A stretch of DNA of 64,000 nt, from positions 75,001 through 139,000 of the forward strand of contig JAMPIV010016248.1 of NCBI GenBank assembly GCA_024509875.1. Reading direction: 5' to 3'. The notes under the pieces are model-generated. The model saw only the letters and a program-made list of their open reading frames with translations. It did no database searches and was not told the origin of the DNA. Below are positions 20,869-32,794 of this stretch, in pieces. The position numbers and the translations under genes are program-made. The DNA is from Oreohelix idahoensis. Taxonomy: Eukaryota > Mollusca > Gastropoda > Stylommatophora > Oreohelicidae. The stretch's first letter is position 1; every line of letters begins with the position of its first letter.

Positions 20869-23492
20869 TGTCGCGAGGAGTGTTGAGGAGATAGGACAGT
20901 TAGTATGGAATGGAAGAATAAAGATAATAATGTCTTATTGATAGCTTCCGAGTTTGAAGAAAACTGCCTCTCCTCGGGAAATAGTGTACTAGAAATTTAC
21001 TTAAAAGAGAATTCTGGTACCTAAACAGGATATTTTCTGGACGATAAATTCTTCCTCAGGAATCCTACAAAAGGACTGTGTAAAGCACATAAGGTTGAGA
21101 AAGAGATTTGGTGTCCAGCCACATTTAAAATATCCCGACCCAATAGAAGTTAATTGAATTATGGCTGAGCCCCCAGGGTGTAGATTATATTTAAAACAAA
21201 ATACAACCCAAATAAAGTTAACAAGAAAAATAACAACAGAATCTGTTATGTAAAGTTGGATAAAAGGGTATAGAATCTTACATTTCTTATTATACATATA
21301 AATATGAAAAAAAGAGTTTAGCTCTACTGTTTAAAAAAAAAACAACTAGTTTGGTCATCACTTGGACCAGAGATCTTTTCTATGGTAGTGTTGCTGGTAG
21401 GTGTTAATACTCATCTCCTCAAGGACTGTAGTAGCTGCGGAGATGATTTTGGTTCGGACTCTCTTGGTTTGGTCTGCCCCAGCAAGTTGGTCTCATAACA
21501 GTTAATGGGTTCAGAGGGTGTCAGAGTTTGCTTCCCTGGACTCAGTGCACATCACAGATAAGGATGGGGTAAGTCACCTCTGCTGAATGCCTCTTCTGTT
21601 TATGGGATGTGTGGTATGGTTACTGGGTGATAGGATATGGTTGGGTATGATAACCTATTTGATAGGGTATGGTGGGTAAGGGTAATCTTTGGTACCATGG
21701 ACGCGTACCCTGGTTTGTACCCTGGACCTGGTTTAGGTATCTGGTAACCGCAACCTGGATTAGTACTGTGTAACTGCAACCTGAGTTTGTACTTTGTAAC
21801 CGCAACCTGGGTTTGTACTTTGTAACCGCAACCTGGGTGGACTGGAAACAATTGAGTACCGTTAGTGGTTTCAAGAGCAGTCATCTCCTAAGCCTGATGG
21901 CCGGTAAGCGTCCATCAGAAATTAAATTAACACAATGCTAACTATCATTTAGTAACAATGTGTGATCTATTTTCTACCAAATACTTCTTCTTAACTGACA
22001 TTATAGCGTATATTGAGTTCTCAGTCTCGATCTGGCTGTCTGTTTAAGTACAGCAGTGGTTTTCCCCCATGGGCAATGAGTTTCACAAACTGTGAGGTAG
22101 GGGCTGGGGTCATCAAATGGTTGAGAACCACTGGTTCACCTAGTGCCCATAGAGCAGTATTTTAATTCTGGGGTCACTGTCAACAATGGTTTGAGAACCA
22201 CCGGGTAATAGTTTCCTATGCTGCTTTAACTTGGTGGGGGGTCATTGCTGCCAAGGTCTGAGAACCAATGATTTACATTCTTGCTTACTCAAGCAGTAAA
22301 TCATTTGGAGGGTAGTCATGGTCTCAAGGCTTGAGAACTGCTGACTTACATTTTGTCAGTCAAGTGGTAAATTCATCAAATAGCTAAATAATTGTAAACA
22401 TTCTTAAAGTCCTGGTTCCTGTAGAAAATAACATTCATATAACTGATAATAAAATAGTTCTTCAATCATCAAACATGGTATGTGCATAAGATTGCATTAA
22501 ATACATATAAAGAACATTCCATGATGAAAAACACATTAATGTCCCTTATGTGACAAAGTGAGAAGAAGTGATTGAGAACACTGTTATCAAGTTTGTAGTC
22601 TTGACAGAGAACACAGAAGCTTTATAAGAAATAGAAAATAGAAGGACCACTAATACACTTCTGTTTTGCTTGGGTCAATATGCAAATCTCAAAGAAACAA
22701 CAATAATATACATCAATTATTTTAACCCTGTCTTATTTCTGCCAGGCTGTGAGATAAAGATCAGGAGTTAATTAGGTCTATTGACCAGCAAACTCATACA
22801 TTAGTTTGAGTGCTCTGCAAATAACATTTATGGTCACTGAAATTAGAAATGCATTTAAAACTTTGTTTAAAAAGTTACTGCAATAGCAAGCTGTTGATAA
22901 ACATATGATTATTCATGTTATAAAATCAGCAGTATTAATTAGATCTACTTACTTCGCTCAACTGAAATCACTAGGATAATTGCAACAATTAATTTGCCCA
23001 CTCTAGGGCCCATAGATTCCCTCTCCTTCGAATGATGGTTAGCGTTCTAATCCTTAAAATTCCCTCCAATATTCTAGGTGTATGTTTCGGGCAGGGATGG
23101 GTGGCCTTGTTGCAAATTCTATTCTGGTCCCAGGGGTATTAAGTTACCTTCGTTTCAACTCGCACTAGCGTCCATCGTTGCCGGCTGTTTTACATGCGTC
23201 CAGTTCGTGAACAAACAAAGACGGTCGACTTCCTGTTCGTAGCCTGTTTTTTTCACCTTCAAAGTAGAATGACTTTCGCTGGCGAAGTGAATAATTTATT
23301 ACCTTTCGGCCGTGAGAATTCGCTAGCGAATAGTGAAATCTAAGACTAGAGAGAGAGAGAGCGAGAGAGACTCTTTCATTATAAGAATGAAAAAGTCAAC
23401 TGAAGGGAATTATTTTACAATCTAGCGAGAGATTTTAAGAGGAATAAAATAATAGACAGAAGAGAACGTCGGTGAGAAGTCGTTCCACGACA
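20869..23492 (-). repeat. 5' LTR of element C
   Basis: Near-identical partner of 15769-18395. Differences include an 8-bp deletion near 22817 and a few substitutions. Flanked on the right by tagat. Confidence 0.93.
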
Positions 23493-23497
23493 TAGAT

Positions 23498-24268
23498 CAC
23501 TTTGATGTTGTGTCCCCTATTTTATTGCGTCTGAAAGCCATAGTATGTCTGAGTTTGTAGTTTTCATAAGGTTTATTAATTCAGGTTCCTTGTCCATTAA
23601 TTTCGCTGTTTTAGGCGAATTCCTTCTTCGTGGTCATTTGATTTTTCCGTTATTGATTCATTGATATTTGTCAATGCGGCAGACTTAGCTCAAGAACGAA
23701 GACGTCAGCTCCCTACAAAACCTCTCAACTAGGGCGGACCAAAGAAAATAACAAGACAGTGATACGTAGTGTCTGACTAAGGCAGTGTTTTTCTTAAACT
23801 TTTTTGGGCCATCGACCCCTTTGATTGTCAGATTGAGGCGAAGGACCCCTTTGATTGTCAGATTAAGACGAATGACCCCTTTGCTAAATTGATATAGACA
23901 TAGTCACGTACATATTCAATTACTGAATGCAATAATATTATTGATTACTTATGATTGATGTTAAGAATGTTTTAATTTGAGAACACTATGAGAACTGTCT
24001 TATTGTAGGGCAGAAATGTGAACTGAAAATAATGCCTATTTCTTTACACTGGTCAAATAAACATTTTTTCGTTAATTCGGTCACTGGTTCGTTCGTTCGT
24101 TTGCTCGTTTGTTTGTCCAATGAAGGCTATGGACTGTTTCTTGGAAAACAAAATGTACATCAAAGCAGACTAATAAAAATTTTTAATTTTAGTTTTATCG
24201 TCACGGACCCCCTAGAATTCATTCACTGGCCCCCTAAATGGTCCGCGCACCATAGGTTAATAAACTCC
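23498..24268. other. Spacer with short tandem repeat
   Basis: No gene. At about 23809-23896 a ~31-bp unit containing 'gacccctttgattgtcagatt' style sequence is repeated almost three times. Confidence 0.6.
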
Positions 24269-24273
24269 GGTCT

Positions 24274-26605
24274 TGTGACGGAATTGCCTCCCCTACTTTG
24301 CAGTAGTGGTCCAACAGTAGCCAAAACTCAAGAGTATCTAATATGGGCTTCAAAGATGTCTACCTTCGCACAAGATTACTCTTGGCAGAGTTGTAAATAG
24401 AAGGGTAATGACGCTTCTATCCCACGGTAGTTTTCACAAGATATTCAGAAAAGCGAAAACAATGCTGCATTGGCTGAGCACGTAAATTCTATGATCTGCC
24501 GACAACTTTTGTGAAGGATTAAGCAATTACTAGTTTCAGTCAAGCCCCCACCTCTGATTTACTCAGTGGAATTATTATTATTCTGTTTAGAGTGTGTTTA
24601 GTAAATTGACTGAGACAAACATGCAGTACATTGAAAATGATTGAATCGAAGTTAAATTTGTATATTAACAAACAACAGATTTAATAATCACTTAGTTTTA
24701 ACAATGGTTAAAACAATTGAATAGTTTAAAAGAAAATGTTCATCATTGAAGGATAGTAGGTTTTGTGAAAAAAATTCACTTTGGCAGCTTAAAGGTTTCA
24801 CTTAGCTGCCAATAGTAGTTTCTGATCCCGCTGATGGGTGCTGTGCAGATAGGTCACTGGAGTTTTCACGTCACTGATTAAGCTTAAAGGTGCAGCACGT
24901 TCCAAAAACAATCAAGAAGTAACTGCCAAGCTGGTCCTGCGTTTCTATGTCATTCGACTTCCACCCTCAGTTTCTTCCAGAGATTAGTACCTTCACTGGT
25001 ACCACCACCAACAACTATGGTAAAAGAATAGAAACGAAAAGCTCTCCTGAGTACTGCGTTTCCCGATATATACTTATGTGTCCCCTTTCTCCTATTCTAC
25101 CAATCCATCTATCTCAGAATTTACCCACGATGAGAATCAAACTTAATCCCTCGAGAGAAAACTTTCTTTACATTTAAATGAAAAGGTTAATAATACAGAT
25201 AGAATATGTTTACATTTACATTTCCACTGATTGAAAAGTGTTCGCAATATAAATTGAATATGTTTTCATTTACATTTACACTTAATGAAAAGTTTGAAAC
25301 TTTCATTAACTTTAAAGTGAATATGTTTACATAGACATTTACACTGGTTTGAACCTGTAAGTATTATACTTAGAATGTACATCATTTCTTTCACCTTTCC
25401 ATCCCTGCTCCATATGGAACTTGGGACTTTCGATGCTTTTAGTTCTCTGTAAGGAGCTAGCAATAAAGCAGTCACCAGCCATTGCAGTGGTGGTTCATGA
25501 AATCATCATTCTATACGCTGAGGTTGCCAGCCTCAAATAACTTGGACATCCACTAGCAATTTTCACATATTAAAAATCACATGGTAATATATACATATTA
25601 GTTCACATTTTAGTAATGAAAAATATAGAATGTAAAATGACAACTTACGCCAATCCTGGCCCACAGACGTTTTACTCAGATGAATGAAGTTAAGGCACTT
25701 GATTAAGCCTCTTACACGTGTTCTTGTAGGGTCGTTACTTTTATAATATAATTCCTTCTGTGACTCCGTGTATTTCAGTTTCCTCAGCCTTCCTTATTAA
25801 AATGGTGTTCTTGGGCTATGTATGTCCTTCAAGATTGTTCCACAAAGTCCGGTTTTGATAAATGGAAATTCTGAATTCTAACTTCTGGCGAGTCTGGTTG
25901 TGTCTTGGCAAGAGTGAATCTCACAGTGTCTTAACACTGAAACGCGTCAGGTTATATTCACTGTCCACCCCGCATCTGTTTGTTATGAAGCTAAGCAAAA
26001 GCTCCAATCATTTTCAAACATAAATGTTGGGTGGGGTAATTTCAAAATATTCCGACATGGAATAATTTTGTGCGTGATGCAAAGGTCACGTTTCCCATAT
26101 ATGGCAATAAAACCTCCGATGCCTTGTGTCCCAACTCAGAAAAACATCGGTAAATTCTCTCAGCAATGTGTGTAAGATGTAACATCTTATCACTTTATCG
26201 AAAGTAATCTTGTCAGTCCTGTATGTCCAAAATGTGCCATCCCGTATTACCAGCTTTGCGACGAGCGCAGTCTGGTCTAATCAGCAATTAAACACATTCG
26301 CCGGGCGATATTAGTGTTTAATCTGTAGTCTAATGTCGACTGCACTCGCAATAGCCAACATGGTTGTCGTTAATATTATCTCTACCGCTCCTGCAAATGT
26401 TTTAGGGAAGGGAGGGGTAACAAACAGACGTGCTGACTTATCTCTGAGAGGGGTGTAAGAAGGGAAATACAAATTATCTGCTACACATAGCAGAGAAAGA
26501 AAGAAAGTGCGACAATTGAAAGCACGCAATAAAAATCAGTACAAAATGTGACTGATTCTGCCATAGTGAAACACAGATCGAGAAGGGTCGCCCCATTCTG
26601 TCAAA
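24274..26605 (+). repeat. G1: 2.3-kb solo-LTR-like repeat
   Basis: Begins TGTGACGG and ends TCTGTCAAA, and is flanked by a perfect 5-bp duplication ggtct (24269-24273, 26606-26610). Related copies are G3 (32452-53568, interrupted), G2 (inverted, partial) and G4 (58837 on). G3 ends CGTCACA, so the family has inverted TGTGACG/CGTCACA termini as LTRs do. No coding capacity. G1 preserves the uninterrupted sequence at the sites where a SINE (about 25153) and element A (about 25733) inserted in G3. A short palindrome tgaggttgccagcctca lies at 25519-25535. It could instead be a DNA transposon with very short TIRs; LTR is preferred because of the 5-bp duplication. Confidence 0.7.
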
Positions 26606-26610
26606 GGTCT

Positions 26611-28189
26611 AAGGCATGTGTGACAAAACGGTTTGTGCATGTACTTTTGCGCCCTTCTTTCTCTCCTTCATCGTCCTATTATTTGGGTGCACTTTTATAA
26701 CTTTCATCCTCTCCGGCAGTATCACTTCTTTCCTTCTTTTTATTCTTCACCAAACATCCTGTTATTCGACATATTTCCTGCACCTACATTATGTTTGTTC
26801 TTACCACTCCAAGACTTGTTTACGTTTCGCCAGGTGAATCGTAATAATATCAGGCTAATTAGACCGGTCATCGAATAATACGTTTATCACCTAAAACTTC
26901 CAGCCACCTTTGATAGAGACGACCTGTGCTGATCCAATGTGGTAGCGCACAATCGATGAAAAGAAAGCCATAATGTCTGTCTGAGACCTCCGTCTGGCGG
27001 ATGCACGAAAATACGGGTGATATACGTAATAGCTTCCGCTGGCCCATATCTGTATCAATATTACCGATAATGTGTCTGGTGGGACAATATTGGCTGAAAG
27101 CATCTAGACAGGAAATAAGTTCACAGATTTGTTTGTAAGTTTCCATAAAGATGCAATCGAAAGTATTAATGCTTTATTAGAAACAGGTCACGCGTTGGGA
27201 TTTTAAAATTTGGTGTTTTAAAGCACGCGGGCGATATTAAATTAAACACCCCGTCCCACAAAGTTCTAAAGAGCTTACCATTGGCTTGATTTGAGAGACG
27301 GAAAAGACTTTAACTGTCATTGGAAAGTTGGTCTAAAAGTACAATCTGGGATTTGAACTGAGAAATGAAAATATAATCTAGCGAAATCGGAGACACAGAT
27401 CAGACTGTACCGCAACGTCAAATTAGCAGCTTCCAGGAGCCAGAGAGGGACATCGGACTAAGAATTCCAAAATTATAAGTGACATATCGAAGTATTTGGG
27501 CAACTTTTAAACATAAAAGTAAACCCGCATTTTTTAAATACAAAAACTGGCAACTTAAAGGACAAGAACAGAGTATTTGGGCAACTTTGAAACTTAAAAG
27601 TAAACCCGCATTTTTAAATACAAAGACTGGAAACAAAGGACTAGGACAGAGTATTTGGGCAACTTTGAAACTTTAAAGTAAATCCGCTTTTTTTAATACA
27701 AAGACTTGAGACTTAAGGAATCAGATCACCAGTCCTAAGAGGAATACCAAAATTTCCCAGACCAAGTGATTCAAAAACATCTAGCCTAAGTTGCTGTGTC
27801 CATTCTAAACTGTGCCAGGAGATTGTGTTCCCAAAAGTTACTTTGGGTTCGTGGAACGAAGCTATCAGACTGTTCGTGGAACAAAGCTATCAGACTGTTC
27901 GTGGAACAAAGCTATCAGAGTGGTCGTGGTTCGAAACTGCAAGACTGAAGTTTCGACGTCACTAGTTGTTTTAAAAGCAGGGAATCAGCACTAACCGCCT
28001 AAATTGGACAAGTTGTGGGAAGAAGTGCCCTCATCACAAAAGAATTGACGAAACCATGGCTGCAGGACTCACTTAGACAAGCTAAGTTTATTAAGGAAAC
28101 AGCAAAAAGACATTTTTTTTTTGGTATATCCTCAAACCAAGTCTCAGTGAAGAAAATTTTATTTAAATCTAAAATTCACCATCATTTCA
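26611..28189. other. Spacer with two minisatellites
   Basis: Three ~80-bp units start at 27491, 27572 and 27650, each opening with agtatttgggcaactttt or a close variant. Four ~25-bp units run at 27847-27946, each near gttcgtggaacaaagctatc. No supported gene on either strand. Confidence 0.75.
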
Positions 28190-28676
28190 TCGTTTTCTTA
28201 ACCTGCTAAAACTAGTTGATTATTAAATTTGTTAAATGTTATTTTAAAACAAAACAATCATTGTTTATTCAGTTATTTTATGTATAAAAGTATACGTATG
28301 AGCTAGATTCTTTAATATATATACATCTAGAGATATATTTACATATATCGAGCACATACTTATAAAAGGAATTTCGCTGCATATACACCAGCTGGGGGCT
28401 TGAACGGGCTAAAACCATTGCTTAATTCTTCACAAATGGCGACGGATTAGATATAAATTAATATTACTCTGCCCTATGCAGCATTGTTCATGACTTCTAA
28501 AAAACACCTTGTGAACACCGCCTTGAGATAGAAGCGTCATTATCCTTTTATCAACAACCATGCCAAGAGTAATCTTGTGCGAAGGTAGACACATTTAAAG
28601 ACCCATATTACTTATTGTTGAGTGTTGGCCACTGGTGGACCACTACTGCAGAGCTAAGGGGAGGCAATCCGTGACA
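28190..28676 (-). repeat. G2: inverted, partial copy of the G repeat
   Basis: The reverse strand starts TGTCACGGATTGCCTCCCC at 28676 and follows the first ~490 bases of G1 and G3 with gaps. It is more diverged than G1 and G3 are from each other, and so probably older. Confidence 0.7.
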
Positions 28677-28859
28677 GCAAGACAAGACAGTGCGAGCGGT
28701 CGTACAATAGGTGTTGCGTCTTCAGTCAGATCCCTTAACACGTCCTGCCAGATTGTCGGATCCACGGAAGGAACAGAGTGGCAGTTGAAGGAGAAACGTA
28801 AGGTGACTAAAGAAGCCTGTGACAGATTCCATGTTTAATAAGAGAGATAGATGTGATTA

Positions 28860-28975
28860 CACTGACAAACAACATTTTTCTTTCTTATATAAGAATAAGT
28901 GTTCTTAGGTCAGTTTCTTGCGCTGATTTCAAATCTGAAATCCGTTTATCTCTATCACATCGGGTTCTTAAGATA
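28860..28975 (+). repeat. Left terminal inverted repeat of the CACTG element
   Basis: Pairs with the reverse strand of 31031-30915. Roughly 75% identity by eye over the best 57 bases, with the outer 13 bases differing at one position. Confidence 0.75.
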
Positions 28976-29156
28976 TTTGTGAATAAATATATTTTTGGGA
29001 AACCGTTATTTGCTCCGTTTCATTTTTACTATATAACTTATTAAAAATTAATAAAATGCAAAATAATTCTACTTTTTATACTGCTAAAAGATGCATGACA
29101 TACGTTACGCTATTTTTCAAATAGTTACTGTATTTTGAAATAATTCTGAGCGAAAT

Positions 29157-30840
29157 ATGGCTTCTAGAAGTTGTAGAAATTCGGCTGATCTGTTCTGTTA
29201 CGTGTGCGGATATTTTACCGATCGTGAATACCAGAAAAACTTTACACCATTATTAAAGAAAGCATATGTACGTTATTTCGATTCGAAAGTTGATGATGCA
29301 AATAAATCTTGGAAGCCAAATGCAGTTTGTTCGACTTGTGCAAATACATTGGCAGGTTGGTTACGAAAATCGCCGAAGCATAAGTCGATGCCTTTTGGAG
29401 TGCCAGTAATATGGCGTGAACCGACAAATCACGCTACTGATTGTTACTTCTGCTTGACAAATATCCATGGTTTCACTTTTAAAACTAGAAAGTCTGTGGT
29501 TTATCTAAATATTGAATCGGTTTCGAAACCAGTGCCTCATGATCTAATCACATGTCCGATCCCATTTCCACCAGAACAATATCCGTTGGACGTGAATGAA
29601 CCATCAGAAAGTGATAGTTTACCTGCTTTAGAAACTAATTCTGACTCGGATTATATACCGGTGAATGATGGTGTTCACTTAATTAACCATTCAGAACTTT
29701 CAGATCTAATACGTGATCTCGCTCTTACCAAAGGACAAGCGGAATTACTCGGTTCGCGACACAAAGAATGGAATCTTTTAGCGCCCAATACTCCGATATC
29801 TAAATTTCGTCATAGACACAGAGAACTTGTTCAATACTTTGAGATGGATGATGGCATTTGCTATTGCAAAGATGTAAACGGTGCACCTCGGTCATGAGCA
29901 CATAGTCAACGAATGGCGACTTTTCATCGACTCTTCCAAGACTAGTCTAAAAGCCGTGTTATTGCATAACGGAAATTTATTTTCATCAATTCCAGTCGCC
30001 TACTCTGTTCATATAAAAGAAACTTATGACAATATGGCTATACTTTTGGTAAAAATAAAGTACAATGACTACCAATGGCGGATTTGTGGAGACCTAAAGG
30101 TCATTGCAATTCTCACGGGCATGCAGACTGGGTATACTAAATTTTGTTGCTTCCTATGTGAATGGGACAGCCGCAACAGACAGGAACATTATGCAAGAAA
30201 GGTGTGGCCTATCAGGGATCGTATGCAGCTCGGGCATAAAAATGTAATACACGAGCCATTAGTTAACAAAGACAGCATCATTTTACCACCGTTACATATA
30301 AAGTTGGGGCTCATGAAGAATTTCGTAAAAGCGTTAGATAAAACGAGCAAAGCTTTCACTTATCTTCGAGAAAAGTTTCCGCAAGTTAGCGATGCAAAGA
30401 TAAAGAAAGGTATCTTTGTAGGACCTCAGATTAGGAAAGTTATTGCAGACAAACAATTCGAGAACTTGTTACATGGTAGTGAACTTCGCGCATGGATGGC
30501 ATTCAAATCGATCGTCGATAACTTTCTGGGAAATCACAAATCTGTCGACTATGTGCATATTGTTAAGCAGTGCATAGATGCATACAGAATTATGGGCTGT
30601 AACATGTCCCTCAAAATCCATTTGCTCGATTCGCATCTTGACTTTTTCCCTGACAACCTTGGCGAAGTCAGCGATGAACATGGAGAACGATTCCATCAAG
30701 ATATCGCCGTAATGGAGTCACGCTATCAAGGAGGGTGGAGTATGACCATGCTTGCCGATTATTGTTGGATGCTTCATCGCGATGTACCACATGCGATTCA
30801 CCGACGAAAGTCGACTGCAGAGAAATTCAAGCCTACATAA
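29157..30840 (+). pseudogene. Frameshifted gene of an unnamed multicopy animal protein family; candidate transposase
   Basis: Two overlapping ORFs (29157-29897 and 29881-30840) form one protein of about 560 residues, broken by a small indel near 29880-29897. The family appears in many animal genomes as 'uncharacterized protein' in many copies (from memory). The N-terminal half has paired cysteines (CYVC, CSTC, CYFCL) suggesting zinc binding. The C-terminal half has FIDSS (Asp at 29929), CGDLKV (Asp at 30091) followed by a CxxC (CFLCEWDSR), and DEHGERFHQD (about 30673-30700). These Asp/Glu could form a DDE-like triad with a zinc insertion; that is inference. It is intronless and sits centrally between inverted repeats. 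Start chosen at the ATG before MASRSC, which begins the conserved domain. Confidence 0.7.
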
Positions 30841-30914
30841 CTGTTACACTTCTTGTATGAATGATGTTGTAATACTGTATGCGTTGTTAAAAAACTTCAA
30901 TTGCGTATTTCTAG

Positions 30915-31031
30915 AGATCCCGACCTGATAGAGAAAAACGGTTTGCAGATTTAAAAACAGCGCATTAAAATTGACCAGAAAAACATAGAAATGTTAGAGA
31001 AAGAAAAAAAATTTTTTTTTGTTAGTCAGTG
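30915..31031 (-). repeat. Right terminal inverted repeat of the CACTG element
   Basis: Reverse-complement partner of 28860-28975, with an A/T-run expansion near 31010-31020. Followed by TTA. Confidence 0.75.
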
Positions 31032-31049
31032 TTATTTGAGAGATGATGC

Positions 31050-31050
<1 letters not shown>

Positions 31051-31080
<30 letters not shown>

Positions 31081-32069
31081 TACCAGAATAACAAGAGCTA
31101 AAGAAAAAGTTGCTACGTTGTATATAACACATCAGAATGGGAAACAAATTTTTTTACAAAAATGCAAAAATAGTAATACGTCTTACAAACAGAAAGGACA
31201 AGAAAAACCTACGTTGCGAAAACAAGGCCTTCGTCAGGGACAGACAAACAAGAGACAGGAGGAAAAGAAAGTGAGAATTAAGTGGAGAACATGAAACTAT
31301 AGAAATAAGAGAAAAAATACTCCCTTTGAGTTTTGTCACATGTTGGAGCAAAGATGGCTGCCACAAAACCGGAAAGCGGAAGTGGATAGTACATAAAGCA
31401 AAAAATAAAAAATAATGAAAACAGGGACTGGAAAACAGAGTGGAAAAAAAAGTGTATATAACACACAGTGAGGAAACCCAGTGATAGCAAAGCAATGCAG
31501 TGATTATTCTGTATTAGCCAGGTGTTAAGAAAACTAGGAGAAATTTTAAAAACCACCTGGACAAGGAGAAACACATGCAAGAGATAGAGAAATAGTGTAA
31601 AGATCTTGGGCATACCTTGTATGGCAAAAGGACAGAAAAGCTTGTATTGAATTTTTTGAAAGTCTCTGCTTTACAGTGAACTCAAGGGCAATGAATGATT
31701 TTGAATCTTACATCAGGGGCGTACGTAAAGTATTTAGCGCCCAGGGCAAATCGTACCTTTGGCATCTCCTCTCATAAAGAAATAGTTTTAAGTACATTTT
31801 TACCAGTAAGTAAAATCATGCCCGATGGCATCCCCCTCATGTCTGTCGCCCGGAGCAGACTGCCCCATCGTACCCCCGCCCCCCCCCCTTCTTTTAGTGT
31901 GACATTGTCTTACATTATTATTGTGCCTGGATATTTAAATCTAAATATTTCTTTCATAATTTTCTGTTTGAATTTAAAAAGTAATGGCAGTCCCATTGGA
32001 GATACTGCTGTCAGGGGCTGAAGAATTAGAAACTTCACTATTCTAGATCTTAGCATCATGAGGTAGGGT
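31051..32069. other. Spacer: (GAA)n run and dispersed repeat
   Basis: A GAA run occupies 31051-31075. Bases about 31175-31640 are a second copy of the dispersed repeat seen at 14109-14330. A C homopolymer occurs near 31880. No gene. Confidence 0.5.
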
Positions 32070-32230
32070 GGCTGCTTCCTTTCCTCACTACCTTTGCCTT
32101 CCTTTAACACTAGAGCAGAGTCAGGTATCCATTAGCAGCTGGGTAGACTAAAGTGTGACTCTACCTGTTTTCGAGCCCGGTAGCATAGCCACTAGAAGCA
32201 CGCGCTCTAATCATTCTGTCATTGGATGCC
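32070..32230 (-). repeat. tRNA-derived SINE fragment
   Basis: The minus strand has a tRNA-like head with a B-box-like GGGCTCGAAAA, then a central block containing acccagctgctaatgg. That block recurs in the SINE at 33686-34044 and in the LTR of element D (about 60800). Boundaries approximate. Confidence 0.5.
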
Positions 32231-32490
32231 ACGTGACTAATACTCACATTCTTAAAACGACCTTTACTTCTGTCTTCCTGCTATTGAGGTTAATATCCTT
32301 AGTTTTACTCTGTCATTATCACATCACATCTTTCACTGACCATAGCACAAGGAATGGAAAATCACATCCTGTGAGATTTAAAAAAAAAAAGTTGCCTCGT
32401 TTTGGCGAGTCGCGTTCCTTTCAACCTAGTCGGTTATATTAGGGGGCATGTTGTGACGGTATTGCCTCCCCTGCTTTGCAGTGGTGGTCC

Positions 32491-32794
32491 TTCTTCTTCT
32501 TCTTCTTCGTTCGCCCTGAAAAGGACGGTGGTTGCTTTGTGTCTGTTTACGCCTAAGCTGTGATATCTGCACCTTTCGGTCGACACATCCGACTTCAGCA
32601 CGGCATTTTTTAGGGACCGGGTTTGCCTTCCCATTGCGATCCACACTCGCTCAGCTAGACTGCACTGCTGCAGACTGTTTCCAGGACCACCACGTGGAGG
32701 TGGAGTGCGGTCTTGACCAGCTCTGGTTCGCTGGTCCTGATGCAAGCAGTACAGCTATGGGTCGCTGACTGCATTCACTATTGCTGCATCTTGG
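32491..32794 (-). mobile_element. SINE-like insertion with (GAA)n tail
   Basis: About 304 bp absent from G1 at the same place and flanked by ggtcc (32486-32490, 32795-32799). On the minus strand it ends gggcgaacg followed by GAA units. No tRNA head could be confirmed; the head may be 7SL-like, 5S-like or truncated. Confidence 0.65.

Larger units (their letters stand above)
15769..23492 (-). mobile_element. Element C: non-autonomous LTR retrotransposon with 2.6-kb LTRs
   Basis: Two near-identical direct repeats (15769-18395 and 20869-23492) bracket a 2.5-kb internal region and are flanked by the 5-bp duplication tagat (15764-15768 and 23493-23497). Orientation is minus: the PBS lies next to the right LTR (20866) and a purine tract next to the left LTR (18396-18410). 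The interior codes only for a coiled-coil protein and a protease-like protein. There is no RT, RNase H or integrase, so mobilisation would need proteins from a relative such as element E. The LTRs differ at about ten substitutions and one 8-bp indel by manual comparison, so the insertion is young. Confidence 0.92.
28860..31031 (+). mobile_element. CACTG-ended inverted-repeat element carrying an unnamed gene family
   Basis: Left end CACTGACAAACAA and right end (reverse strand) CACTGACTAACAA form inverted repeats that remain alignable for about 110-120 bp with gaps. For example, GCGCTG, AAATCTG, CCGTTT, CTCTATCA and TCGGG occur in the same order in both arms. TTA flanks the element on both sides (28857-28859, 31032-31034). 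CACTG termini with a 3-bp duplication are typical of the CACTA/EnSpm group. The only cargo is the frameshifted gene at 29157-30840, so that gene is likely the transposase or a captured passenger. Confidence 0.75.

Noticed and set aside
24032..24400. 122-residue plus-strand ORF
   Set aside because: It runs through spacer DNA into the start of the G1 repeat; no domain and no conservation in other G copies.
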